Shown here piece by piece: positions 39,760 through 47,875 of a DNA stretch of 52,896 nt (within the stretch, counting starts at the first letter, position 1; each line of letters starts with the position of its first letter). This DNA comes from an uncultured Marvinbryantia sp. Lineage in GTDB: Bacteria; Bacillota; Clostridia; Lachnospirales; Lachnospiraceae. The notes beneath the pieces are model-generated. The model saw only the letters and a program-made list of their open reading frames with translations. It did not search any database and was not told the DNA's origin. Made by a program: the position numbers and the translations under genes. The stretch spans positions 1 through 52,896 of the forward strand of contig CANRKY010000003.1 in the NCBI GenBank assembly GCA_947631355.1, read 5' to 3'.

Positions 39760-39950
39760 TCGTCTGTAAACTCCGTTCTCTTTCGTATTTTGTCCTTGCG
39801 CTTCTGCATTTACTGCTCGGTTTTTGCGAGCAAGCGCGCCTGCTGTTTCTGTGTTTTCCACAATCAGCCACACGACTCATTCCACAGTCAGCTGCACAGT
39901 CCGCATCGTCTGTTTTTGTACAGCCTTTGTTCATGCAGTAAATTGATCCG

Positions 39951-40751
39951 TCAGCGATTTTTGTATTCTAACCGCACCTTGTCTGCGATCAGCGCGATAA
40001 ACTCTGAGTTGGTGGGCTTGCCCTTGCCCCCGTTTACCGTATAGCCGAACAGTTCATCGATCGTGTCCATTTTCCCGCGGCTCCAGGCCACCTCGATGGC
40101 GTGGCGTATGGCGCGCTCCACGCGGCTGGGCGTGGTCTGATGCTTTTTCGCGATCATGGGATACAGGATCTTTGTGATAGAATTGAGCATCTCCATATCG
40201 TTCACCGACATGATGATGGCGTCCCGCAGATATTGATAGCCCTTGATGTGCGCGGGCACGCCGATCTCGTGGATGATATTGGTCACATCCGTCTCCAGGT
40301 TCCGCTCGATATATTCGTTCTTGCTCTCATAGGCGTTCACTTTCCGCACTTCCGCAAAATTGCGCTCCCGCTCCCGCTGGCGCACGTGTTTGATGCGGTT
40401 GATGATCATTTCGTTGTCAAATGGCTTTAATATGTAATAGTCCGCTCCCAGATCAAACGCGTCCTCCGTGATCTTTTCCTGGCTGACCGCCGTGATCACA
40501 ATAAACGCGGGATGTTTCCGTATCCCCGCATCCATGTTGATCCTGCGCATCACATTCAGCCCGTCCCCCTTTGGCATAATAATATCCAGAAGGACTACGT
40601 CCGGCTCCTTTTGCCGGATGATGTTTTCCAGTTCTTCCCCGTTTCCGGCCTTCCCCACCACTTCCAGCTCCTGATCGCTGCTCACAATGCTGTCCAGAAG
40701 CTGCAGCATCCTTTCATTATCATCTGCGATTGCCACATGTAATTTTTCCAA
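39951..40751 (-). CDS. spo0A: Sporulation response regulator Spo0A
   Basis: (TTG)[18 protein letters not shown]...; C-terminal [43 protein letters not shown] spaced for a TTG start at 40751. Confidence 0.95.
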   Translation of the reverse strand: MEKLHVAIADDNERMLQLLDSIVSSDQELEVVGKAGNGEELENIIRQKEPDVVLLDIIMPKGDGLNVMRRINMDAGIRKHPAFIVITAVSQEKITEDAFDLGADYYILKPFDNEMIINRIKHVRQRERERNFAEVRKVNAYESKNEYIERNLETDVTNIIHEIGVPAHIKGYQYLRDAIIMSVNDMEMLNSITKILYPMIAKKHQTTPSRVERAIRHAIEVAWSRGKMDTIDELFGYTVNGGKGKPTNSEFIALIADKVRLEYKNR

Positions 40752-40879
40752 AAGTCTGTCCTCCGATTCCATCTGAACAGAAAAAGCGCCCGCAAAGACC
40801 GCGCTTTCCTGCGACCTGTATGCTTTCTGGTATATTATACCTTTATCCGTTCGGGAGAATCAAGAAATTTCCATCGTAA

Positions 40880-43492
40880 TCATTCGACATTTTTCGGCAG
40901 GCGCTGGATAAGGCGCTCCCCCACCGGCCGTTCTTTTTCCAGATAATTTTCCCGGATCTGTGCATTTTCCGCCTGGATCTCCTCCAGAAGTCCCTGCGCG
41001 GAAAGCCGCTTTGCGCCCGCTCCCCAGATGATCATCTGCTCCAGAGCGTCCGAGGTGGCCACCGTCACGCGGTACTCCCCGGCCATTTTATGCACCGTCT
41101 TTTCAATGTACTGGTCTGCGGTCTCCGCCTCTTTTGTGTACACCACATAAATATTGTGATACTTCTGCACGGAGCCCGTGCTGCCCTCCACCTTGTAGGC
41201 GTCAAACACCAGGATCAGCGTGTTCTTTTTGGAACCCTGATAGTTGCACAGAATATCCATCAGCCGTCCCCGCGCGCCGCCGATATTTTCTTTTGCCAGT
41301 TCCCGCAGCTCATCCCACGCGAAGATGATATTGTAGCCGTCCACCAGAAGACATTCCTCTTTTAACGGCTCCGGCGCCTTTGGTTTCTTCGGCTCCCGGG
41401 ACACAGGCGGCGTAAAGCGGCTTCTCCCCCAACCGCCGCGGTCTTCTTTTCCTGCCCGGTAGGTGCGGTTGAAAATTTCTTCCAGCTCTTTATCCATCGC
41501 GCCGAAAGTACCCAGTGCGTGCGCCGCAGGTTCTTTTGGCATCTCCGGCGAACCTTCTGTCTTCTCATTTTCCGGCGTGTACCCGCTTTCCACATGCATG
41601 TGATCCCGCACCTGGTCCCAGGGGACATAGTAGCCAGCGCCGTGCGCGCAGAACACCGAGCCGGACGGATTTTTCTCATCCCGGTCTGGATCGTACCCGG
41701 CCGCCTCTATCACTTCTTCCTCGTTGTGGCACGGCTCGTATCCAAGGAACGTGCAGGACAGGCGGCCATAGCCCTTTGTATAGGCTGCCACCTCTCTCTG
41801 ATAATCTCCCAGGGAGGCCACGGGCACTGTTCCTGTGAGAACGGCCCGGCCATCCGCCAGCTCCGGATCCTGAAAATTTCCCTGCATCCGGGTGATGTCC
41901 GACATGGCGCGGCCGATATTCTCCGGCGGCACCTCCAGCCGGAAGGAGTACACCGGCTCCAACAGGATACTCTCCGTGCTCATCAGCCCCTGGCGCACCG
42001 CGCGGTACGCGGCCTGCCGGAAATCGCCTCCCTCTGTGTGCTTCAAATGCGCCCGACCTCCGATCACCGTGATCTTCATGTCTGTGATCTCCGAGCCGGT
42101 GAGGACGCCCACATGGCGCTTTTCCCCCAGATTGGTCAGGATCAGCCGCTGCCAGTTCCGGTCCAGCTTGTCCTCGCTGCAGGCCGTATCCAGCACGATC
42201 CCGCTGCCCCTCTCTCCCGGCTCCAGCAGCAAATGCACCTCCGCGTAATGGCGCAGAGGCTCGTAGTGGCCCACTCCTTCCGCGGGCCGTGTGATGGTCT
42301 CTTTGTATACAATGCTCCCGGCGCCAAACGAAACTTCCGTTCCAAAGCGCTCCAGGATGATATTTTTTAAGATCTCTGTCTGCACTTCCCCCATCACCTG
42401 CGCGTGGATCTCCCCCGCGTCCTCATCCCAGGTGATGCGAAGCAGAGGATCCTCCTCCGCAAGCTGCCGGAGCTTCGCCAGCATCCCGTGCACATCGCAG
42501 TCCGGAGGCAGCTGGATGCGATATTTTAAAACCGGTTCCAGCACAGGCTGCATGGCGCTCTTTTGCACGCCCAGCCCATCGCCGGGGAGCAGTTTTTCCA
42601 GACCGGTCACCGCGCACACCGTTCCCGCCGCTGCCTCCGGCACCGTGCGGTACCCTGCCCCGGAATATAGGCGGATCTGATCCACTTTTCCGGCCTCGAA
42701 AGCCGTTTTTACCTGCAGGCAGCCCCCGGTGATCTTTATATGCGTCAGGCGGTTTCCCTGCTCATCCCTGGAAACTTTGAACACCCGGGCCCCGAACGTT
42801 TCGGGATACTGCGGGCACGTGGTATATGCAGAGAACCCCCGCAGAAACTCCTCCACCCCGGTGTCTTTCAGGGCAGAGCCAAAATAGCAGGGAAACACCT
42901 GCCGTCTTGCGATCAGACTGCAGACGTCCTCTCTGCTGATATCTTCTGTTTCCAGATAACGCTCCAGCAGCGCCTCATCGCACATGGCCAGATTTTCCTG
43001 CAGCTTTGCCGGATCCTCCGTGAAATCCAGGCAGCGCCCGTCCAGCCGATGCTCCAGTTCCCCAAGCACTTTCTCCCGGTCCGCCCCCGCCTGATCCATC
43101 TTGTTGACAAACAAAAAAACAGGGATCTGATAGCGCTCCAGCAGTTTCCACACCGTGAGCACATGCCCCTGCACCCCGTCTGAAGCGCTGATCACCAGGA
43201 TGGCGTAATCCAGCACCTGCAGCGTGCGCTCCATCTCCGCGGAAAAATCCACGTGCCCCGGCGTATCCAGCAGCGTCACCTCTTTTTCATCCAGCGTAAA
43301 AAGCGCCTGTTTGGAAAAAATGGTAATCCCCCTGGCGCGCTCCTGCCGGTCGTTATCCAAAAAGGTATCCCCGTGATCCACCCTGCCCAGCGTGCGGATG
43401 GCACCCTGACGGAACAGGATGTTTTCCGCCAGGGTAGTCTTCCCCGCGTCCACATGGGCCAAAATGCCCGCCACCAGCCTGTTATTCTTCAT
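40880..43492 (-). CDS. TetM/EF-G-like GTPase fused to C-terminal YacP/Rae1-type NYN endoribonuclease domain
   Basis: ILAHVDAGKTTLAENILF, DTPGHVDFSAEMERTLQ, NKMDQAG; C-terminus ECLLVDGYNIIFAWDEL...LILVFDAYKVEG...YTKEAETADQYIEKTVHKM...VATSDALEQMIIWGAGAKRLSAQGLLEEI. Confidence 0.88.
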   Translation of the reverse strand: MKNNRLVAGILAHVDAGKTTLAENILFRQGAIRTLGRVDHGDTFLDNDRQERARGITIFSKQALFTLDEKEVTLLDTPGHVDFSAEMERTLQVLDYAILVISASDGVQGHVLTVWKLLERYQIPVFLFVNKMDQAGADREKVLGELEHRLDGRCLDFTEDPAKLQENLAMCDEALLERYLETEDISREDVCSLIARRQVFPCYFGSALKDTGVEEFLRGFSAYTTCPQYPETFGARVFKVSRDEQGNRLTHIKITGGCLQVKTAFEAGKVDQIRLYSGAGYRTVPEAAAGTVCAVTGLEKLLPGDGLGVQKSAMQPVLEPVLKYRIQLPPDCDVHGMLAKLRQLAEEDPLLRITWDEDAGEIHAQVMGEVQTEILKNIILERFGTEVSFGAGSIVYKETITRPAEGVGHYEPLRHYAEVHLLLEPGERGSGIVLDTACSEDKLDRNWQRLILTNLGEKRHVGVLTGSEITDMKITVIGGRAHLKHTEGGDFRQAAYRAVRQGLMSTESILLEPVYSFRLEVPPENIGRAMSDITRMQGNFQDPELADGRAVLTGTVPVASLGDYQREVAAYTKGYGRLSCTFLGYEPCHNEEEVIEAAGYDPDRDEKNPSGSVFCAHGAGYYVPWDQVRDHMHVESGYTPENEKTEGSPEMPKEPAAHALGTFGAMDKELEEIFNRTYRAGKEDRGGWGRSRFTPPVSREPKKPKAPEPLKEECLLVDGYNIIFAWDELRELAKENIGGARGRLMDILCNYQGSKKNTLILVFDAYKVEGSTGSVQKYHNIYVVYTKEAETADQYIEKTVHKMAGEYRVTVATSDALEQMIIWGAGAKRLSAQGLLEEIQAENAQIRENYLEKERPVGERLIQRLPKNVE

Positions 43493-43760
43493 ATCCGGCA
43501 TCGTCCTTTTCTATGATTGCTCCGCCGTCCGCGAACACGCGCAGTAAAATATCCGCATAGCCGCCCAGCGTATTTTTCAGCCGCTCCATTCCCGTGATCC
43601 GCACCAGCACGGTCTCCGGCTGCTCCGTCAGCACATCGTACAGCGCGTCCAGATTTTTTCCCATCATATGATCCGGCTGCAGCTGTTCCCGCAAGATCCG
43701 GTACAAGTCTGCCCGGCAGTCTATCTTATTTCCATCCAGCAAAATTTTTTTCATGGTCAT
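43482..43760 (-). CDS. Barstar-family ribonuclease inhibitor
   Basis: MKKILLDGNKIDCRADLYRILREQLQPDHMMGKNLDALYDVLTEQPETVLVRITGMERL; overlaps flanking genes. Confidence 0.88.
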   Translation of the reverse strand: MTMKKILLDGNKIDCRADLYRILREQLQPDHMMGKNLDALYDVLTEQPETVLVRITGMERLKNTLGGYADILLRVFADGGAIIEKDDAGYEE

Positions 43761-44374
43761 TCTTCTCCATACAGCAGTGTAAACGTCTCGTAATGATCAT
43801 CTGTGTAATAAATCAGCCCATCATTAGAAAACACAATGCGCTTCGCCCCGCGCGCCTTTCCTTTGGTATCAATGTCACATTCTGTATAAGTGCGGTTCTT
43901 CTTTTCCGGCAGATTTCCCTCGTAATTTCCAAACCTGTCTCCGCCGATCGCCTTGCCCGGCGCATACGATTCCAGGGAGCCTCCCTCCCAGCCGAGCTCG
44001 CGCGCCTCGTCCTTTGTTATAAAATTATCCGGCAGCTTATCGTAGGTATGAATGTACAGCGCCACCTCATCTTTGGAATAATAGGCGCCGTCCTCATCTA
44101 TCGCGCTCTGCGCGGCGGTTTCCTCCTCCGTCCTGCCCGCGCTCTCTGCGGCAGTTTCCTTCTCCGTCCTGCCCACACTCTCTGCGGCAGCTTTCTTCTC
44201 CGTCCTGCCCGCCTGCTCTGCGGCTGCTTCCTCCCCTGCCATGCCCGCTCCCTCCGGGGACATCTCGTAGGAGGTATACAAAAAAGCACATCCCGTCAGC
44301 TGGGTGAAGCACAGCAAAAATGCCAGCAGCAGCCCGATCATCTTACCTATTTTCTTTCCGGTCTTCCAACACAT
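43757..44374 (-). CDS. Barnase-like ribonuclease lipoprotein with repeat linker
   Basis: Lipobox LTGC in MCWKTGKKIGKMIGLLLAFLLCFTQLTGC; VALYIHTYDKLPDNFITKDEARELGW...PGKAIGGDRFGNYEGNLPEKKNRTYTECDID...DDHYETFTLL matches barnase. Confidence 0.88.
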   Translation of the reverse strand: MCWKTGKKIGKMIGLLLAFLLCFTQLTGCAFLYTSYEMSPEGAGMAGEEAAAEQAGRTEKKAAAESVGRTEKETAAESAGRTEEETAAQSAIDEDGAYYSKDEVALYIHTYDKLPDNFITKDEARELGWEGGSLESYAPGKAIGGDRFGNYEGNLPEKKNRTYTECDIDTKGKARGAKRIVFSNDGLIYYTDDHYETFTLLYGEE

Positions 44375-44536
44375 AGAATCGCTTCCTTTCCGCGCTTCGG
44401 GAACCGCGGAGCGAATTTCCAAAGCCTGTTTCTTTTCGCAAAATCTGCTTTTATGATACACGATAGAAAAATACAAGTCAAATAAAATGTAAATACCCGG
44501 CCGGGCAAAAAAACGGTCTGAAAATAAATTTACATC

Positions 44537-44565
44537 TTGCAACTTCGGCAGATTTGCGGTATACT
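44537..44565 (+). promoter_or_regulatory. tRNA promoter
   Basis: TTGCAA - 17 nt - TATACT. Confidence 0.7.
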
Positions 44566-44586
44566 AACAAAGAACGGCAGCCTTAC

Positions 44587-44657
44587 GCAGATATAGTTCA
44601 TTGGTAGAACACCAGCTTCCCAAGCTGGGGAGGCGGGTTCGATTCCCGTTATCTGCT
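44587..44657 (+). tRNA. tRNA-Gly (anticodon CCC)
   Basis: GCAGATA...TATCTGC acceptor stem; CCAGC-TTCCCAA-GCTGG anticodon arm; CGGGTTCGATTCCCG T arm; CCA not encoded. Confidence 0.95.
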
Positions 44658-44666
44658 TATAAAAAG

Positions 44667-44702
44667 CGGAGAAAACTTTCCAAAAGGTTTTCTCCGTTTT
44701 TT
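44667..44702 (+). terminator. Intrinsic terminator of tRNA
   Basis: CGGAGAAAAC...GTTTTCTCCG-TTTTTT. Confidence 0.85.
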
Positions 44703-44786
44703 CTGCTTTTTCCATTTTTGCTTTTTTCTCTCGTCTTCACTTTTTAGGCTTTTCCCACTCTTTGGGCTTTTCCGCCTGCTGCACTT

Positions 44787-45884
44787 TTAATAGATCGTCC
44801 GGTTGCGCCCCTGATCCTTTCCGATGTAGAGTTTATCGTCCGCCCGGCGGATCAGCTCCGTCACGCTGCAGCTGAAATCATATTCTTCCACGCCAAACGT
44901 CATGGTGACCGAAAACATTTCTTTGGTGGTGGGGTCGGTGATCACCATGTTCTGAATCTTGGAGCGGAGCTGCTCGATGTTGAAATGGCAGTCGTCCCCA
45001 TTTCCGGGAAAGACAAAGAAAAATTCTTCGCCGCCCCAGCGGCACACCACGCCCTTTTCATTCATATAATCCGAAAACAGCCTGCCCAGCTGCCGCAGCA
45101 CTTCATCGCCGCAGTTGTGCCCTCTGGTATCGTTCACTTTTTTGAAGAAATCGATATCTCCGATGGCCACAGCGAAAAATTCCTCGGAACCAGCCTTGAT
45201 ATGGCTCTCCAGGTATTCCATCATGCTGCGGCGGTTCCACAGGCCGGTCAGCGCGTCCGTGCGGGCCTCCTGGTGCAGCCGCTTGTTGTAAAACGCCAGT
45301 TTTTCCTCCACTTCTTTTGTGGTCTGGCTGAGAGTCCAGCAATTATAAAACATAATGGTGTAGATGCACAACATATTAAAAATCTGAAAACAGGTTTCGA
45401 TGTCTTTGCCCAAAGGATAGACAGGCTGCGCGGTCCTTGTGTACAAAAACATCGCCAGACGCATCAGGAACAGCAGCACCGTATAGACCAGTTTCCCCCG
45501 GAAATTGCTGTAAGTCGCAAAGAAGGACATCAGCAGGATGGGAAACAGAAAATGCTGTACGCCCACATTCCAGCCGAAATACCAGACCGTCACCGCTACC
45601 CACAAAAGATTGACGACGGAAAAAAGATGAAACGCGGTGCGCGTCCGAAGATAGTAAGTGCCTACCAGGCAGCCCGCGGAGAGGATGATCCACGGAACCG
45701 CCAGCAGCATCCAGGAGCCGGACCAGAAGATCAGGGAAGCCAGCTCAAAGAGCACAAAGTTCACCAGAAGGACCAGCTCAAAGACGCGGATTGTCACGCA
45801 CACCTGCTTAGACTCGTCTTCATAGGGAATATCCTTGTTGATAAGCTGAACAGCTTTTTTTAAGTAACCAGATACAACATTCAT
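44787..45884 (-). CDS. Membrane diguanylate cyclase (GGDEF)
   Basis: DALTGLWNRRSMMEYL, GDIDFFKKVNDTRGHNCGDEVLRQ, RWGGEEFFFVFPG. Confidence 0.93.
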   Translation of the reverse strand: MNVVSGYLKKAVQLINKDIPYEDESKQVCVTIRVFELVLLVNFVLFELASLIFWSGSWMLLAVPWIILSAGCLVGTYYLRTRTAFHLFSVVNLLWVAVTVWYFGWNVGVQHFLFPILLMSFFATYSNFRGKLVYTVLLFLMRLAMFLYTRTAQPVYPLGKDIETCFQIFNMLCIYTIMFYNCWTLSQTTKEVEEKLAFYNKRLHQEARTDALTGLWNRRSMMEYLESHIKAGSEEFFAVAIGDIDFFKKVNDTRGHNCGDEVLRQLGRLFSDYMNEKGVVCRWGGEEFFFVFPGNGDDCHFNIEQLRSKIQNMVITDPTTKEMFSVTMTFGVEEYDFSCSVTELIRRADDKLYIGKDQGRNRTIY

Positions 45885-45899
45885 AATACCAAAATCCTC

Positions 45900-46670
45900 T
45901 TACCGATCGGTGCGGCTATAAAATTTGCGGCGTTCTTCTTTGATGCGCGCCTGCAGACGGTGCCGGTCATCCGAGAGCCGCTTCTGAATGGCTGCAGTCC
46001 TGGCCTGCATATTCGGGTATGCGTCCAGGATCCTTCGATGCAGGAACGACTTCTGCGACAGGATCCGCCGGATCTCCTGGCTGATCTGCTCGGTATCATC
46101 GCCCTTGCTGGCCTCTCCCACGTGGCGCACCATGGATGTCACAATGTGGGAACACACATAATCCGCGATCATCAGCGCGGCAAAGAAAATGCACAGTCCC
46201 CGCAGCACAGCAAACGGGATGCGGGAAAACACACGGAACAAAACGGGCACGATCAGCTTTACGATCAACATACCGCCAATGCCGAACAGCATGCAGTTTC
46301 CGATCCAGATGCGCCCTTCCAGGTTCATGGGGCGCTCGCTGTAATCCCACCATCTTGCATGGAACACTTTTTCCATATACCAGCTCACAAAATACTCCAG
46401 CGCGCTGCAGAAAAAGAAGCTGATCAGGAAGGTGACAAGATATCCGTCGTTTCTGCTGAAAATATTGACTACCAGAGTCACCAGCACGGCGCCCGCGCCG
46501 TAGATGGGACACACCGGGCCGATCAGGAACCCCCGGTTTATAAAGCGATGGAACTGGATATATTTTAATGTGACTTCCATCAGCCAGCCCGCCGCGGAGA
46601 ATACCATAAACATCATGATGTAAAACCATACGAGCTGTTCGGGCGTGTACTGCATGATATATGTTTCCAT
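45900..46670 (-). CDS. Putative ABC transporter permease (CmpB-like membrane family)
   Basis: AAGWLMEVTLKYIQFHRFINRGFLIGPVCPIYGAGAVLV; family signature. Confidence 0.75.
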   Translation of the reverse strand: METYIMQYTPEQLVWFYIMMFMVFSAAGWLMEVTLKYIQFHRFINRGFLIGPVCPIYGAGAVLVTLVVNIFSRNDGYLVTFLISFFFCSALEYFVSWYMEKVFHARWWDYSERPMNLEGRIWIGNCMLFGIGGMLIVKLIVPVLFRVFSRIPFAVLRGLCIFFAALMIADYVCSHIVTSMVRHVGEASKGDDTEQISQEIRRILSQKSFLHRRILDAYPNMQARTAAIQKRLSDDRHRLQARIKEERRKFYSRTDR

Positions 46671-46828
46671 GTAAAACCTCCGGCCTGCGCACAGTATGAT
46701 ATGTATTGTAACACATTACAATGGAAAAAACCACAAATTTTATATTTTTCTTTATTTTTTCTGAAACAATGTATATTGCCGGAATTTTTAGGAATACTGG
46801 TTGATAGTACAAACAGGAGGTGTTAGCA

Positions 46829-47047
46829 ATGGGAAATAGAGGATTCGATTATACAGCGCTCGTCATTGCGGTGATCGGCGCTATCAACTGGGGTCTGATC
46901 GGAATTTTCCGTCTGGATCTGGTGAGAATGATCTTCGGCGACATGACCTGGATCTCCAGAATCATCTATGTGCTGGTGGGCTTAAGCGGCCTGTATCTGC
47001 TGAGTTTCTTCGGCAGAGTAAGCAACAGCAGCGAAGCGCACGCATAA
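46829..47047 (+). CDS. DUF378 family small membrane protein
   Basis: DYTALVIAVIGAINWGLIGIFRLDLVRMIFGDMTWISRIIYVLVGLSGLYLL; AGGAGGTG ribosome-binding site. Confidence 0.9.
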   Translation: MGNRGFDYTALVIAVIGAINWGLIGIFRLDLVRMIFGDMTWISRIIYVLVGLSGLYLLSFFGRVSNSSEAHA

Positions 47048-47074
47048 GCGCCGCGCGGCATACACAAAAGCAGT

Positions 47075-47112
47075 ACCCCGCCCGGGCAGATTCATGTCCG
47101 GGCGGGATTTTT
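47075..47112 (+). terminator. Intrinsic terminator after DUF378 gene
   Basis: CCCGCCCGGGCA-GATTCA-TGTCCGGGCGGGA-TTTTT. Confidence 0.8.
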
Positions 47113-47250
47113 CTGCGTGTCTGCGCGTGTTCACACGCTGTTCTCACACCGTTTTTCGTGTGTTCGCGCGTTGTTTTTACACTATCTTCGCGTGTTCATG
47201 AGCTGATCTCACACCATTTTCCGCGTGTCTGCGAGCTGCGCGCTATCTTC
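47113..47250. repeat. About four degenerate 32-33 bp tandem repeats, first copy encodes the C-terminus of the NlpC/P60-like gene
   Basis: Minus strand: CAGCTCGCAGACACGCGGAAAATGGTGTGAGAT / CAGCTCATGAACACGCGAAGATAGTGTAAAAA / CAACGCGCGAACACACGAAAAACGGTGTGAGAA / CAGCGTGTGAACACGCGCAGA... Confidence 0.75.
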
Positions 47251-47688
47251 TACATAATCTTCCACGTATCTGCGCACTTCCAGGAGCTGATACCGGTGTG
47301 CGTAAAATGTCGCCTTTTTCCGCACGGGGCCGATCCCGGTCCCATGGCCGCTCAGCTCTCCGTTTCCCATGTAGTATTCCACATGGCGCGGATCCTGATG
47401 GGACAGTCCCCAGAACACCAGATCTCCCTCGCGCATCTTCGCAAGATCCTCCGGCGCAAGGCTCTTTTTAGCAGGGTCCGTGTTTTGGAATACCTGCGTC
47501 CCCCGCTCTATCTGCTCCCCGGTCCAGGTGCCGATAAAAATGCCCAGGGCTTTCTCAAAACATTTCCAGACCAGGGAAGAACAGTCTGAATATCCCGCAA
47601 ACACCTGCGTGCGCAGATTGCTCTGGGTATAGAAATTTTTTCCCTCGCGCGACCGGATCAAAGCCGAAACATCTGCTATACATGCCAT
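47209..47688 (-). CDS. NlpC/P60-like peptidoglycan hydrolase
   Basis: SDCSSLVWKCFEKALGIFIGTWTGEQI, GDLVFWG, HVEYYMGNGELSGHG; GGAGGGGATGAC-ATG. Confidence 0.82.
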   Translation of the reverse strand: MACIADVSALIRSREGKNFYTQSNLRTQVFAGYSDCSSLVWKCFEKALGIFIGTWTGEQIERGTQVFQNTDPAKKSLAPEDLAKMREGDLVFWGLSHQDPRHVEYYMGNGELSGHGTGIGPVRKKATFYAHRYQLLEVRRYVEDYVEDSAQLADTRKMV

Positions 47689-47740
47689 GTCATCCCCTCC
47701 GTACTGACAGGATATGCCGGCACGCCGTTTCCGGTCACAC

Positions 47741-47875
47741 GCCATCATAGGCAAGCAGCCCGTTTTTCCCTGGCTGATGTGCGCTGGTCTTTATCACTCA
47801 GATAAGCCAACCGGCCTTTTTTCTAAACTGATGTCCGCTGGTCTTCATCGCTCAGGCAAGCGCGGACGGCCCGTT
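47741..47875. repeat. 2.4 copies of a degenerate ~52-55 bp tandem repeat overlapping the bile-salt-hydrolase-like gene 3' end
   Basis: ctgatgtccgctggtcttcatcgctcaggcaagc vs ctgatgtgcgctggtctttatcactcagataagc, plus a partial third copy. Confidence 0.75.

Noticed and set aside
40880-43492. Simple tetracycline resistance gene on a mobile element
   Set aside because: Divergent TetM-like core, C-terminal NYN fusion, and no transposase/integrase or conjugation genes nearby.
44530-44715. 61-aa minus-strand ORF with ITGIEPASPAWEAGVLP motif
   Set aside because: It is the reverse strand of the tRNA-Gly gene and its terminator; a well-known kind of spurious ORF.
47113-47250. Possible CRISPR array
   Set aside because: No conserved repeat separated by unique spacers; units are contiguous and degenerate, and no cas genes are present.
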